A stretch of DNA of 64,000 nucleotides from contig NZ_JROO01000009.1 in the NCBI RefSeq assembly GCF_000826685.1, positions 62,001 to 126,000 of the forward strand, given 5' to 3'. Both the position numbers and the translations under genes were made by a program. Shown piece after piece: positions 45,244-52,962 of this stretch; position 1 is the stretch's first letter; each line of letters starts with the position of its first letter. Origin of the DNA: Streptomonospora alba (lineage in GTDB: Bacteria > Actinomycetota > Actinomycetes > Streptosporangiales > Streptosporangiaceae). The notes below the pieces were generated by a model. It was not told the DNA's origin and did not search any database. It was given only the letters and a program-made list of their open reading frames with translations.

Positions 45244-46840
45244 GAGGCGAGTCGCCTTCGCCGTCCGGGGGCGAGTCGGCGTAGGTCTCGAACTCGGCGA
45301 CGCGCGGTGTGCCGTTCGAGCTGGTGATCTCGAAGTCGATCTTTCGCAGCGTCGTCGAGTCGAAGGTGATGACACCCGCTCCGCTGCCGGTGGTCAGGAC
45401 GGCGCCTGTGTCGTGGTCGACGACCCGCCAGGAGCCGATGTTGCCTTCGGCTCCGGACGCCTCGCGGATGTTGATCGTGGACACCGTGGGGTCGGAGTCC
45501 CACTTGACCGAAATGCGACCGGTCGAGTCGCTCGGCGACCAGTAGGTGCTCATGTCGCCGTCGATGGCGTTTCCGTAGCTGGTCCCGCTGGCCTTGCTGG
45601 AGCCGTCGGCGCCGGCCCCGATGCTGAGGTTGCTCCCCTCGGGAGGATCGGTCGGGTCCGGGTCACCCGGGTCCGGGTCACCCGGGTCCGGATCACCCGG
45701 GTCAGGATCACCCGGGTCCGGGTCGGTCGGGTCCTCCGCTTCGCAGTTGCCGTCCGAGATCCGATTGCCCTGGCCCGCGCCCGCGGTCTGGTCCAGTACC
45801 TCCGGCACGCAGCCGGCGTCGTCGAGCTCGTAGGAGTACGGAATGCTCACCGTCGTGGTGGACTGCGGGTCGGGTCCGGCGGGGTAGTTCTCGTCGCCTT
45901 CGCCGGACCAGGTCACGTTGTCGTAGATGTTGCCGCTGACCTCCCAAGAGCCCTTCTCATTGGTGTAGAAGGTGCCCAGGACGTCCTTGGAGTCCTTGAA
46001 GTAGTTGTTCTCCACCTTCGCGCTCGCCCCGGCCCGGGAGTTGATGCCGGACTTGTGAAGGTCCACGTAGTGGTTGTTGTACACGTGCGCGGTGGCGCCA
46101 CGCAGCAGGGGGGTCCGGGAGTCGATGTTCTCGTACAGATTGTGGTGGTGCGTGACGAAGTCGTTGGAGCGGTCACTCTCGCTGGACCCGACCAGGCCGC
46201 CGCGGCCGGAGTTGCGCAGGGTGCTGTAGGAGAGGGTGACGTACTGGGTGTTGTTCTTTATGTCGAAGAGGCCGTCGTAGCCCTCCGACTCCCCGCCCGA
46301 CGCCTGCAGGGTGACGTGGTCGACCCAGACGTTGCGGACGTCCTTCTCCATCCCGATGGCGTCACCGCCGTTGGACGTGGGCGAGCCGGACTTCTTGACG
46401 TTCTGGACGGTCACGTTCTGGATGATGATGTTGCTGGACTCCCGGACGTGGATGCCCAGCTGGTCGAACACGGCTCCGCCGCCGACGCCGACGATCGTGA
46501 CGTTGCTGATCCTCTTGAGCTCGATCACGTCGTCGGCAGTGTCGCAACCGTCGCCCGACACCTTGGAGGTGTTGCCGTGGTTGATGGTCCCTTCCACCTC
46601 GATGACGACCGGAGTGCTGGTGCTGGGCCGCTCGCACAGCGCCTCGTGGATCTGGGTTCCGGTCGTGGCCCGGACCGTCTCGCCGCCCGCGCCGCCGGTG
46701 GTCCCGCCGTTCTGAGTCGCGTAACCCGTAGCGCTACCGGTCTGCGCCGATGCCGGGGACATCGGCAGGGCCAGACCAGCCGCCACCACGGCCGCAGTGG
46801 CCAGCGTCGATACGAGTCGACGCGCCGTTGATCGTCTCAC
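45230..46840 (-). CDS. secreted PL1 pectate lyase with discoidin-type CBM
   Basis: A 536-residue exported enzyme. The signal peptide is MRRSTARRLVSTLATAAVVA to PASAQ. The PL1 beta-helix spans about 40-360 and includes NVWVDHVTLQA and DGLFDIKNNTQYVTLSYSTL with calcium-site Asp residues, then THHHNLYENIDSRTPLLRG. A Pro-Asp-Pro-Gly-Asp repeat linker (about 372-395) joins an F5/8 type C (CBM32-like) domain with AIDGDMSTYWSPSDSTG. The GTG start follows AAGGG. A promoter with two LacI-type sites lies directly upstream. Confidence 0.92.
   Translation of the reverse strand: MRRSTARRLVSTLATAAVVAAGLALPMSPASAQTGSATGYATQNGGTTGGAGGETVRATTGTQIHEALCERPSTSTPVVIEVEGTINHGNTSKVSGDGCDTADDVIELKRISNVTIVGVGGGAVFDQLGIHVRESSNIIIQNVTVQNVKKSGSPTSNGGDAIGMEKDVRNVWVDHVTLQASGGESEGYDGLFDIKNNTQYVTLSYSTLRNSGRGGLVGSSESDRSNDFVTHHHNLYENIDSRTPLLRGATAHVYNNHYVDLHKSGINSRAGASAKVENNYFKDSKDVLGTFYTNEKGSWEVSGNIYDNVTWSGEGDENYPAGPDPQSTTTVSIPYSYELDDAGCVPEVLDQTAGAGQGNRISDGNCEAEDPTDPDPGDPDPGDPDPGDPDPGDPDPTDPPEGSNLSIGAGADGSSKASGTSYGNAIDGDMSTYWSPSDSTGRISVKWDSDPTVSTINIREASGAEGNIGSWRVVDHDTGAVLTTGSGAGVITFDSTTLRKIDFEITSSNGTPRVAEFETYADSPPDGEGDSPPDRQ
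45655..45729. repeat. five tandem 15-bp repeats (PDPGD linker)
   Basis: Five near-identical 15-bp units, plus-strand unit about GGTCCGGGTCACCCG, encode the in-frame Asp-Pro-Asp-Pro-Gly-type linker of the PL1 lyase. The array is in frame, so copy-number changes would only lengthen or shorten the linker. Confidence 0.85.
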
Positions 46841-46872
46841 TGCTTACCCTTCGTAGTTGAGCATGAGCCTCG

Positions 46873-46916
46873 GGAAGCGCTTTCCTAGAGCGTAGAGAAA
46901 GCGCTTTCCATGTCAA
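46873..46916 (-). promoter_or_regulatory. lyase promoter with twin LacI-family operators
   Basis: On the minus strand TTGACA (46916-46911) and TACGCT (46894-46889) are 16 bp apart. A perfect 12-bp palindrome GAAAGCGCTTTC (46897-46908) lies inside the spacer, and a second copy GGAAGCGCTTTCC (46873-46885) lies just after the -10. The AAGCGCTT core is the usual LacI/GalR-type operator, so substrate-induced control of the PL1 lyase is likely. No LacI gene is in the window. Confidence 0.72.
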
Positions 46917-46980
46917 GGGGAGCTAAGGGTCTGGTCTGATTCGGATCACGGAGTGGCTGGCCCACGGCCAGAAATCGGTC

Positions 46981-47291
46981 GCAGACGCCGCCACGGCCGT
47001 CGCGGCGGGGTCGGCTCTGCCGGATGCGCCACATCGCCGGCACGGCGACGATCAGCCCTACCGCGGGCAGGAGGACGCTCGCTTCGGCGACGGGGCGCAG
47101 CGTGGAGGTTCCCATGCGGCGGCTGCGCCACACGCCGGGAATCGCCGACGTGTGACGGCTCCAGAAGCCGCTCCGGCGCATCCCGTCTGCCCGAGCGCGA
47201 GGAGTTGTTGCCGGCCTGCATCCTCGTGTCGGCTGGGCCTGTCTAGCGCTGCGCGGCTTTCCCGAGTCGGCCTGCGGGTTCGCGGGCGAGG
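46981..47291. repeat. duplicated segment A (VanZ upstream and N-terminus)
   Basis: This stretch matches 58523-58838 with few gaps (offset about 11,544 bp). It contains the start of a VanZ-like gene on the minus strand plus about 170 bp of its upstream region, ending in GCCTGCGGGTTCGCGGGCGA. The last 20 bp recur a third time near 42000-42020 inside the cas1 remnant. Confidence 0.7.
47005..47115 (-). pseudogene. VanZ-like protein, N-terminal remnant (copy A)
   Basis: The frame MGTSTLRPVAEASVLLPAVG then LIVAVPAMWRIRQSRP is the first helix of a VanZ-type membrane protein, the same as the copy at 58659. It loses similarity after 36 codons. Confidence 0.5.
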
Positions 47292-47509
47292 GGAGGTCAG
47301 CGTCGCTGGGACGGCCCCGCTTCCAGCCACGGGATTCCGCGATCGCGTGAGAGGGGGCCGCTCCCGTTTCCGGGCTCCAGCTGAACGGCATTCTGCCCGA
47401 CTTTCCGTACTCGCCGGGTTTCTAGCAGTATGCGTGATGGACGCTCGTAGAGGACGACGAGGCGGGGCCAGCGTGTCCCGCCCGGTCGCGCCAGGCTGAT
47501 TGGATGCGT

Positions 47510-48334
47510 ATGAGTGAGTTCTCGTCATCGCCGGAAGCCGACCCACCGGTTCCGGACTCGGTGGACACGACCGTGGCCCATTCCGCGCGGGTGTGGAACT
47601 ACGTACTCGGCGGCAAGGACAACTATCCCGTCGACCGTGAGGCGGGTGACCGTATGCGTCGTATCTATCCCGCCATCGTCACCGACGCCCGCCAGCACCG
47701 CGCATTCCTCGCCCGGTCGGTGGGCCATCTGGCCGACGAGTGCGGCATCCGCCAGTTCCTCGACATCGGCACCGGCATGCCCACTCACAACAACACCCAC
47801 GAGGTCGCACAGGCCCACGCACCCGACAGTCGGGTGGTATACGTCGACAATGACCCCTTGGTGCTCGCCCACGCCACCGCGTTGTTGACCAGCAGCCCGG
47901 AAGGCTATACCGACTACGTGCACGCCGACCTGCGGGACCCGGACACGATTCTCGCCCAGGCGCGCGAGCGGTTGGACTTCACCCAGCCGATCGCTTTGGT
48001 CCTGCTGAGCATTCTGGGGCATATCCCCGATCCCCATGCGCATCCGCTCGTTCGTCACCTGGTGGCGGATCTGCCGGTTGGCAGTTACCTGGTGATCTCC
48101 GATGGCGTCAACACCAACGACGAGATGGTCGAGGCCGTCGAGCACCACAACGAGATTGTGGCGCTGCCTTACTACCTGCGCAGCCCCGCAGACATCGCTG
48201 CCTTCTTCGACGGTCTCGCTCCGGTGGAGCCGGGCATCGTCTCCGCCGACCGGTGGCGACCGGACGGCCGGGTTGAAGTGGGCAGCGATTCCCCTGCCCA
48301 CATCCACGCGGGGGTAGCACGCAAGGTGCAGTGA
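47510..48334 (+). CDS. DUF574-type S-adenosylmethionine methyltransferase (copy 2)
   Basis: A 274-residue paralogue of the protein at 3952: DTTVAHSARVWNYVLGGKDN, FLDIGTGMPTHNNTHE and VVYVDNDPLVLAHA are aligned counterparts. The ATG at 47510 (MSEFSSSPEA) parallels the other copy; ATG 47504 is equally possible because neither has a ribosome site. It is one of few intact enzymes inside the island. Its stop is only a few bases from the wecB remnant on the other strand. Confidence 0.92.
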   Translation: MSEFSSSPEADPPVPDSVDTTVAHSARVWNYVLGGKDNYPVDREAGDRMRRIYPAIVTDARQHRAFLARSVGHLADECGIRQFLDIGTGMPTHNNTHEVAQAHAPDSRVVYVDNDPLVLAHATALLTSSPEGYTDYVHADLRDPDTILAQARERLDFTQPIALVLLSILGHIPDPHAHPLVRHLVADLPVGSYLVISDGVNTNDEMVEAVEHHNEIVALPYYLRSPADIAAFFDGLAPVEPGIVSADRWRPDGRVEVGSDSPAHIHAGVARKVQ

Positions 48335-48336
48335 CC

Positions 48337-49204
48337 GGGAGGTCCTCCGGGACGCCGAGGATGCTCGCCTCCTCCGGGGCGCCGCCGGAGTCGGAGACGA
48401 TCAGCGCGGCGGCCTCGGCCAAGGCGAGTAAGGCGGGATAGGTCGCGGGGCCGGTGATGGTGAGTCCGGCGAGTAGCGGGTCGAGGCCGAACCGGGCGAT
48501 TCCCTCGCGGGTGCGGGGGTGGAGCGGCAGCAGGACCGGCGGCTCCAGTCGGCGCAGCGCGGTCAGGACGGCTGCGAGCCGGTCGGAGGTGTCGACGTTC
48601 TCAGGCCGGTGCAGAGTGGCCAGGACGTAGGACTGTCTGTTCAAGGCCGCGGTGGCGGCCCGCGCGGCGCCGTGGTCATGGGAGGTGAGGTGGACGGCTT
48701 CCACGATGGTGTTGCCGATGAGGACGATTCGCTCCTTTGCGATCCCTTCCGCCCACAGATTGGTGACGTTGCCGGGAGTGGCCGCGCAGCACCGATCGGC
48801 CAGGTGGTCGATCACGATCCGGTTGTGCTCCTCGGGCCATCGCCCGGTCCCCGCTGCGCAGCCCGGCCTCGATGTGGATCAGGGGGACGCCGACGGCGTT
48901 GGCTGCGAGCGCACCGGCCAGGGCGGCGTTAGTGTCGCCTTGGACGATGAGCGTGCAGGGCGGGTGCCCCGCGAAGTGGCGGGAAATCTGAGCGGTTGCC
49001 TGGCCGACCTGGACACCACGCGGCCCCGCCGACGGTCAGTTGCACATGCGGGCGGCCGTCGGCGAGAGCGGGGGCGTGGTCCTGGCCTGTGTGGATGAGG
49101 CGGGCATGATCGCCGAGCAGGGTGACCAGTACGGACAGTTTGATCTGTTCGGGTCGGGTTCCGTAGACGAGGGCGATGGACCTCTCGGGCAGCACGCTGC
49201 GCAT
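48337..49204 (-). pseudogene. wecB: UDP-N-acetylglucosamine 2-epimerase (wecB) with frameshifts
   Basis: Across frames the minus strand encodes RSIALVYGTRPEQIKLSVLV and ARLIHTGQDHAPALAD. After a frameshift near 49040 it reads TLIVQGDTNAALAGALAANA then GVPLIHIEAGLRSGDRAM. A one-base insertion near 48840 leads into PEEHNRIVIDHLADRCCAAT, ATLHRPENVD, LPLHPRT and SDSGGAPEEASILGVP. The C-terminal tail after GVP is missing. Intact WecB makes UDP-ManNAc; this copy cannot. Confidence 0.82.
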
Positions 49205-49415
49205 CGGGTGAGAACTCCAACCGTCCCCTGTAGCGCGGAGGGTGGTACCTCCCTGCCGGTGCGCGAGAGGGGCAACTGCTGCCTGCGGTCTCGTGGGTCA
49301 CCGCTCCGGAGCCCCCTTGGCAGCCGAGTCGTCCGACTCGAATTGCCACCTGGGGCGCCACCATGGCCGGGTCAGCCCGGCACCTGCCAGCGCTCCGGTG
49401 GTGTTGAGTAGAACG

Positions 49416-49733
49416 TCATCGATCGAGGTGACGCGGCCGCCGGTCAGTGTGTACTGCAGGCACGTTCTTCTCGCGGCGGTGCACCTGCTTGGAGTAGAAG
49501 CACCAGGCCATCCGGCGCATCAATCCCGGCAGGCTGTCGACGGGCTTCGCGGCCTCCAGGCGTCGGCGAGCCTCACGGTAGGCGTGGGCTGCGGAATCCT
49601 CAGCATCCGCCGGCGGTACGCCGCGGAAGAGCAGGTAGGAAACGGTCTTCGCCGTGGTGTCGATCAGCTCCTCAAGGGAGTACTGCCTCTCATCCTCCGC
49701 CGAGGCGTGCTGGGTGGAATCGTGGTCTGCCAT
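49416..49733 (-). CDS. short sigma-70 region 2-like protein
   Basis: A 105-residue protein (MADHDSTQHASAEDERQYSL...) with a helical core GVPPADAEDSAAHAYREARR then SLPGLMRRMAWCFYSKQVHR resembling region 2 of ECF sigma factors. Region 4 is absent. AAAGGG precedes the ATG at proper spacing. It could be a truncated sigma factor or a small regulator; the basic C-terminus looks like out-of-frame sequence. Confidence 0.5.
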   Translation of the reverse strand: MADHDSTQHASAEDERQYSLEELIDTTAKTVSYLLFRGVPPADAEDSAAHAYREARRRLEAAKPVDSLPGLMRRMAWCFYSKQVHRREKNVPAVHTDRRPRHLDR

Positions 49734-49767
49734 GGATGCCCTTTCTTGATAGCGAGCCGGGGTGGGC

Positions 49768-50037
49768 TCATTGGCACCACCCCTGTCGTCCGGCAAGCAG
49801 TTCAGTCGCGACGGCAACTGGGAATCGGGAACTGCCAACTGCTCCCCTTGACCTGCTAATACGCAGATGGGGTGCCGGGCGGAGCTGGGGGCACATCACG
49901 GCCCTGTGGAGGGTGCCGACCTCTCGGTCAGCGCTCCTCAGCGCAGCCGCTGCGTGCACCTGCACCGTGCAGGCGCACACAACGGCGATGATGCCGTGGA
50001 GCAGGCGGACCAGTCGGTCGACCTGCTCCTCACCCAA
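49768..50037 (-). CDS. possible small ORF of unknown function
   Basis: Eighty-nine codons from a TTG with AAGGAG just upstream. The start (MGEEQVDRLVRLLHGIIAVV) is a plausible amphipathic helix followed by a basic region. No family is recognised. It precedes the sigma-like gene on the same strand. Confidence 0.3.
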   Translation of the reverse strand: MGEEQVDRLVRLLHGIIAVVCACTVQVHAAAALRSADREVGTLHRAVMCPQLRPAPHLRISRSRGAVGSSRFPVAVATELLAGRQGWCQ

Positions 50038-50272
50038 TTCGGCTCCTTAGCTGGCTGTTGGGCATCCATGAGGCTCCTTTCCTGTTCGCCGGGGCGGTGC
50101 CTATCCGCCTCGGTTGCTCGATAGTGGCTCCGAGGCCTTGGATTTGTGACGCTCCGAGGCGTGAACTGCGTCACGCCCAGGGGAACCCGCGCCCTGTGGG
50201 CACGTACTGGCGGGACCGCTCGAAAGCCGATAATCAAGTGCGTGCCAGGGGAGCCTGACGCCATTTTCGGGA

Positions 50273-50770
50273 TTGCTCTTGTGTGCGTCAGGGTGTCCTG
50301 ACAGATTCGGCGGTCAGGAAACCCTGACACCGGGAGCGCACCTGGGGTACTTCCTCGAAGGTCTGGACGGCCACGAAGGCTTCACCGCCGCCGTGCTCAA
50401 CAACGGCACCGACAACGACGGCATCTGGACCACCGACTTCGCAGAGCGGGTGGTGGGCTGGCGGGTGGCGTGCAGCTGCGGATGGCGCGGATTCCGCTTC
50501 CACGCCCTCGCCGACCACCCTGACGCCGAAAGCGCCGACGGCTACGGCCCTTTCCCGCCCGCGGCCCTGGGGCGGCTGATCCGCGGCGAGCTGCGTCTGG
50601 CGGCCGAGGCCGCAGCCGAGGCCCAGGAGCGGCTGGCCGCCGCAGTGAAGGCCGCACGCGAGCAACTCGCCACCGGGGAGGAGATCGATCAGGAGCTGGA
50701 CGTCAGTCGTCAGAGCGCTTGGGAGCGCTGGCGCCACGTGACCATCGACGACGCCCAGGAGGCGACCTGA
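50273..50770 (+). CDS. zinc-ribbon-containing protein of a plasmid-like cluster
   Basis: Up to 165 codons; the true start is uncertain because the operators at 50287-50328 lie within the first 20 codons of the longest reading. A CTG at 50342 with GGGAG before it, or GTG 50393, would place the start after them. VGWRVACSCGWRGFRFH is a CxCxW motif like that of short zinc ribbons in actinomycete plasmid proteins. The C-terminal half is a Glu/Ala-rich helix. It overlaps the next ORF by TGATG. Confidence 0.55.
   Translation: MLLCASGCPDRFGGQETLTPGAHLGYFLEGLDGHEGFTAAVLNNGTDNDGIWTTDFAERVVGWRVACSCGWRGFRFHALADHPDAESADGYGPFPPAALGRLIRGELRLAAEAAAEAQERLAAAVKAAREQLATGEEIDQELDVSRQSAWERWRHVTIDDAQEAT
50287..50328. 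promoter_or_regulatory. twin operators GTCAGG-N4-CCTGAC
   Basis: Two copies of the same 16-bp palindrome, GTCAGGGTGTCCTGAC (50287-50302) and GTCAGGAAACCCTGAC (50313-50328), have centres 26 bp apart. They stand at the head of the small plasmid-like cluster and probably bind a repressor cooperatively. Confidence 0.7.
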
Positions 50771-50871
50771 TGACGACCACCGGCGAGACCGTGTCCGTCC
50801 TGCTGCCCGAGCTTGAGGGCGACCTGTCCCACGAGCTGACCGCGTTGGAGGAGTGGGCGATCGAGCTGTAG
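50770..50871 (+). CDS. 33-codon ORF ended by an in-frame amber codon
   Basis: The ATG overlaps the upstream stop (TGATG). The product (MTTTGETVSVLLPELEGDLS...) ends at TAG 50869. The frame then stays open and in phase with the next gene, giving ITDEDGAELGVDAAAVRAAL. The amber therefore splits what looks like one coherent acidic protein of about 65 residues. It is likely a nonsense mutation. Confidence 0.42.
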   Translation: MTTTGETVSVLLPELEGDLSHELTALEEWAIEL

Positions 50872-50970
50872 ATCACCGACGAGGACGGCGCGGAGTTGGG
50901 CGTCGACGCTGCCGCAGTGCGCGCCGCGCTCGCGGTGAATTCCCGTCTCACCAGGAAGGAAGGGCCACGT

Positions 50971-51468
50971 ATGGAAGAAGAACCGGAGACGCCGAGCGCA
51001 GGCTTGATCACTTTGAAGGAATGGGTCGGCCAGTGCGGCTATAGCCACTCCTACGTCGTGCATGTTATGCCGCGCTATTACCCGGATTTTCCCGCCCCGG
51101 AGCGGACGCGGCAGGGAGCAACCGACAAGGGCGGCGGGGGCGGGAGCAACCTTTATGACTCTGCCAAGCTCGAACCGTTCCGCCCTCGCAGGCCGGATCC
51201 TGTGGAACTTCCCGCCGAATTCTTGGACGAACAGGTCACCCTTGGACGCTTCGCCCGGATGATCGGCGTCCACGGGCGCAGCGTGAGCCAGATCAAGGAT
51301 CAACGCCCCGATACCGTGCCGCCCACGGTGGACGGCAGTCGGCACTGGTATCCGCGCGCCCGCTATTTCGTCCGGGATCTGCTGTTGATGTGGAACAGTC
51401 GCCCCGGTCGAGGGCAGGGCTCGGACAAGCGTCGGCCGCGTCTGCCTTGGCAAGCGGAGTCCGAGTAG
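50971..51468 (+). CDS. putative DNA-binding protein of plasmid or phage type
   Basis: A 165-residue protein with two helix-turn-helix-like stretches: LITLKEWVGQCGYSHSYV (about 12-30) and VTLGRFARMIGVHGRSVSQI (about 90-110). Each is followed by a basic or aromatic wing (PRYYPDFPAPER; DGSRHWYPRARYF). The repetition resembles excisionase or MerR-like folds in mobile elements. AGGAAGGAAGGG precedes the ATG. It is the best local candidate to bind the twin operators at 50287. Confidence 0.55.
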   Translation: MEEEPETPSAGLITLKEWVGQCGYSHSYVVHVMPRYYPDFPAPERTRQGATDKGGGGGSNLYDSAKLEPFRPRRPDPVELPAEFLDEQVTLGRFARMIGVHGRSVSQIKDQRPDTVPPTVDGSRHWYPRARYFVRDLLLMWNSRPGRGQGSDKRRPRLPWQAESE

Positions 51469-51554
51469 GGGCGACGCTTCTCTGCGAGTAGGGAGCGCGC
51501 AGGGATCACAGATCCAGCGCCATGATCCGTCTTTCTGCCGGGGGAGCGCAGGCC

Positions 51555-51576
51555 CCCGGCCCTCCAACGGGCCGGG
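51555..51576. terminator. strong hairpin after the DNA-binding gene
   Basis: A perfect 8-bp stem CCCGGCCC/GGGCCGGG with a TCCAAC loop lies about 90 bp after the plus-strand stop codon. No long T-run follows; it could equally be the end of an insertion sequence. Confidence 0.45.
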
Positions 51577-51595
51577 AGGGTGCTTCTATGGGTTG

Positions 51596-51672
51596 TCAAG
51601 CCGCTTGCGCGACCGGTGGTTGGTAGGACGTGCCGTCGCGCAGCATCGCGAACAGCACGTCGCAGCGCAGCC
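51596..51672 (-). pseudogene. IS110-type transposase C-terminal scrap
   Basis: The frame RCDVLFAMLRDGTSYQPPVA then QAA and TGA matches the typical last 25 residues of actinobacterial IS110-family transposases. Everything upstream in that frame is lost. It abuts the IS3 orfB fragment. Confidence 0.5.
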
Positions 51673-51932
51673 GTGGTTATGAAGTGATCATGACCGTAAT
51701 TCTCGTCGAACACCCGTGTGATCCGCTTTATCAATTCCTCGTCCCGGAGCCTGCGCGCCGAGGGTGCGCGCTCCTTCGATGCGTCATAGGTCCTCGGTGC
51801 GATCCGCGCCCCTGCTTGGTTCAGGACGGCGCAGATCGGCTCGACTCCGAGCCTTTGCCCTTCGACGACGCGGTCTGGGTGGCCGTCGATGTAGTCGATG
51901 ACCGGAACCTCGCGCCTGCGGCCCGAGGACGC
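51673..51932 (-). pseudogene. IS3-family orfB, N-terminal fragment
   Basis: In a frame different from orfA, the sequence reads VPVIDYIDGHPDRVVEGQRL, GVEPICAVLNQAG and RVFDENYG, the start of IS3-type OrfB (FID...GVEPICRVL...ENYG). It breaks right after ENYG, before the DDE catalytic core, where IS110-like sequence begins. Confidence 0.68.
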
Positions 51933-51937
51933 GGGGA

Positions 51938-52255
51938 TTACTTGGTCTTGCGGTCGAACTCCGCTTGCGCGAAGAACGCCGCGGACGTCGTCAGGATCTC
52001 GTTAGCCCGCCGCAGTTCCCGGTTCTCGCGTTCGAGTTCGGCAATCCGCTCGGTGACCTCGCTGGTCTGGCCGGGTGCCCGGCCGGCGTCGATCTCGGCC
52101 CGCTTGACCCACGACCGCAGCGCCTCGGGATGGATGCCCAGTTGCCGGACGATCTGGCGGATCGGGCCCATCCTCTGGCTCTTGGCCGCGATCGCCTCCG
52201 CCATCCGCGTCGCCCGCTCACGAAGCTCGTCGCTGTACTTCTTCGGTGCTGCCAT
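51938..52255 (-). CDS. IS3-family transposase OrfA
   Basis: A 105-residue HTH protein (MAAPKKYSDELRERATRMAE...) with recognition helix IRQIVRQLGIHPEALRSWVK and a C-terminal leucine-zipper ERIAELERENRELRRANEIL. GGAAGG precedes the ATG at 52255 by 9 nt. In intact elements it fuses to OrfB by frameshifting to make the transposase. OrfB is truncated here, so the element is dead. Confidence 0.88.
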   Translation of the reverse strand: MAAPKKYSDELRERATRMAEAIAAKSQRMGPIRQIVRQLGIHPEALRSWVKRAEIDAGRAPGQTSEVTERIAELERENRELRRANEILTTSAAFFAQAEFDRKTK

Positions 52256-52316
52256 GCTCGGCATCCTTCCTGCCTGGGAGGAATCAGAGCCTGCACAGAA
52301 CCCGAGGCGCAACAGG

Positions 52317-52510
52317 ACGCCCGCCCATCGTATGGCTACATGCTCGAAGACATCGGCCCCCACCCCGATCCCTCCAAGGCCGCCGACGGCAAACGCGCGC
52401 ATCGCTTGGTACCTGACCCCAACACCGAGTGAGTGGTCCGGCTGATCTTCGCGCTGTTCCTCAACCGCCGGGGGATCGGGGCGATCGCCGAACACTGGCC
52501 TACCGGCTAC
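52317..52510 (+). pseudogene. serine recombinase/integrase fragment
   Basis: The plus strand reads RPSYGYMLEDIGPHPDPSKA then ADGKRAHRLVPDPNTE, a TGA at 52430, and in the same frame VVRLIFALFLNRRGIGAIAE. This is the recombinase-domain region of large serine integrases (GRPPYGY...DP..A.VVR.IF...). The catalytic N-terminal domain is absent. It may be the remains of the enzyme that once moved an element here. Confidence 0.68.
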
Positions 52511-52796
52511 GCGACCTGGGGCTGCTCAGCGACTGGCAGCGCCGGGCGGCCTGCAAACGGCCGAACTGGGGTTCCGAAGCGACGAGCCAGGCGGCATACC
52601 CAGGGAGACCTCAGGTCCTGACCAAGGTCTCAGCCAGGCTCCGCGAGAGTTGGAGGCCTTTGGCGCGGCGCGCCTGGCCGTCGAACTCGGCCTCTCCAGC
52701 GATGAGCTCAACTCCCTGATACTCGGGCTGACCTTCACACCCTCAGCCATCACCAGGCTAGTGGGGGCTCGGCGGCACCTCCCCGTCTCCACTTAG
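52503..52796 (+). pseudogene. ImmA/IrrE-type regulator C-terminal fragment
   Basis: Across two frames the sequence gives YRLRDLGLLSDWQ, SDEPGGIPRETS, QVLTKVSARLRE and RLAVELGLSSDELNSLILGL. This is the end of XRE/ImmA-like metallopeptidase regulators of mobile elements. The HExxH part and N-terminal HTH are missing, and two frameshifts are needed. Confidence 0.5.
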
Positions 52797-52962
52797 TTTG
52801 CCGTGCTTGATGGGCGGGTGAGCACTGCCCAGCCGAGCGGTGGCCGCGCCGAGAAAGCGTTCCCGTGCCCGACGACGACGGCGACGGAGAGCCAGGGCCA
52901 CAGTCTCGCTGACCGAAGCCCGGCACTCCGTGACTCCGTCCCGACCGGCGTGAGCTCTACGG

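Noticed and set aside
45655-45729. Tandem 15-bp repeat as a CRISPR array or a minisatellite of interest
   Set aside because: It is an in-frame Pro/Asp/Gly linker of a secreted enzyme, a normal feature of carbohydrate-active enzymes.
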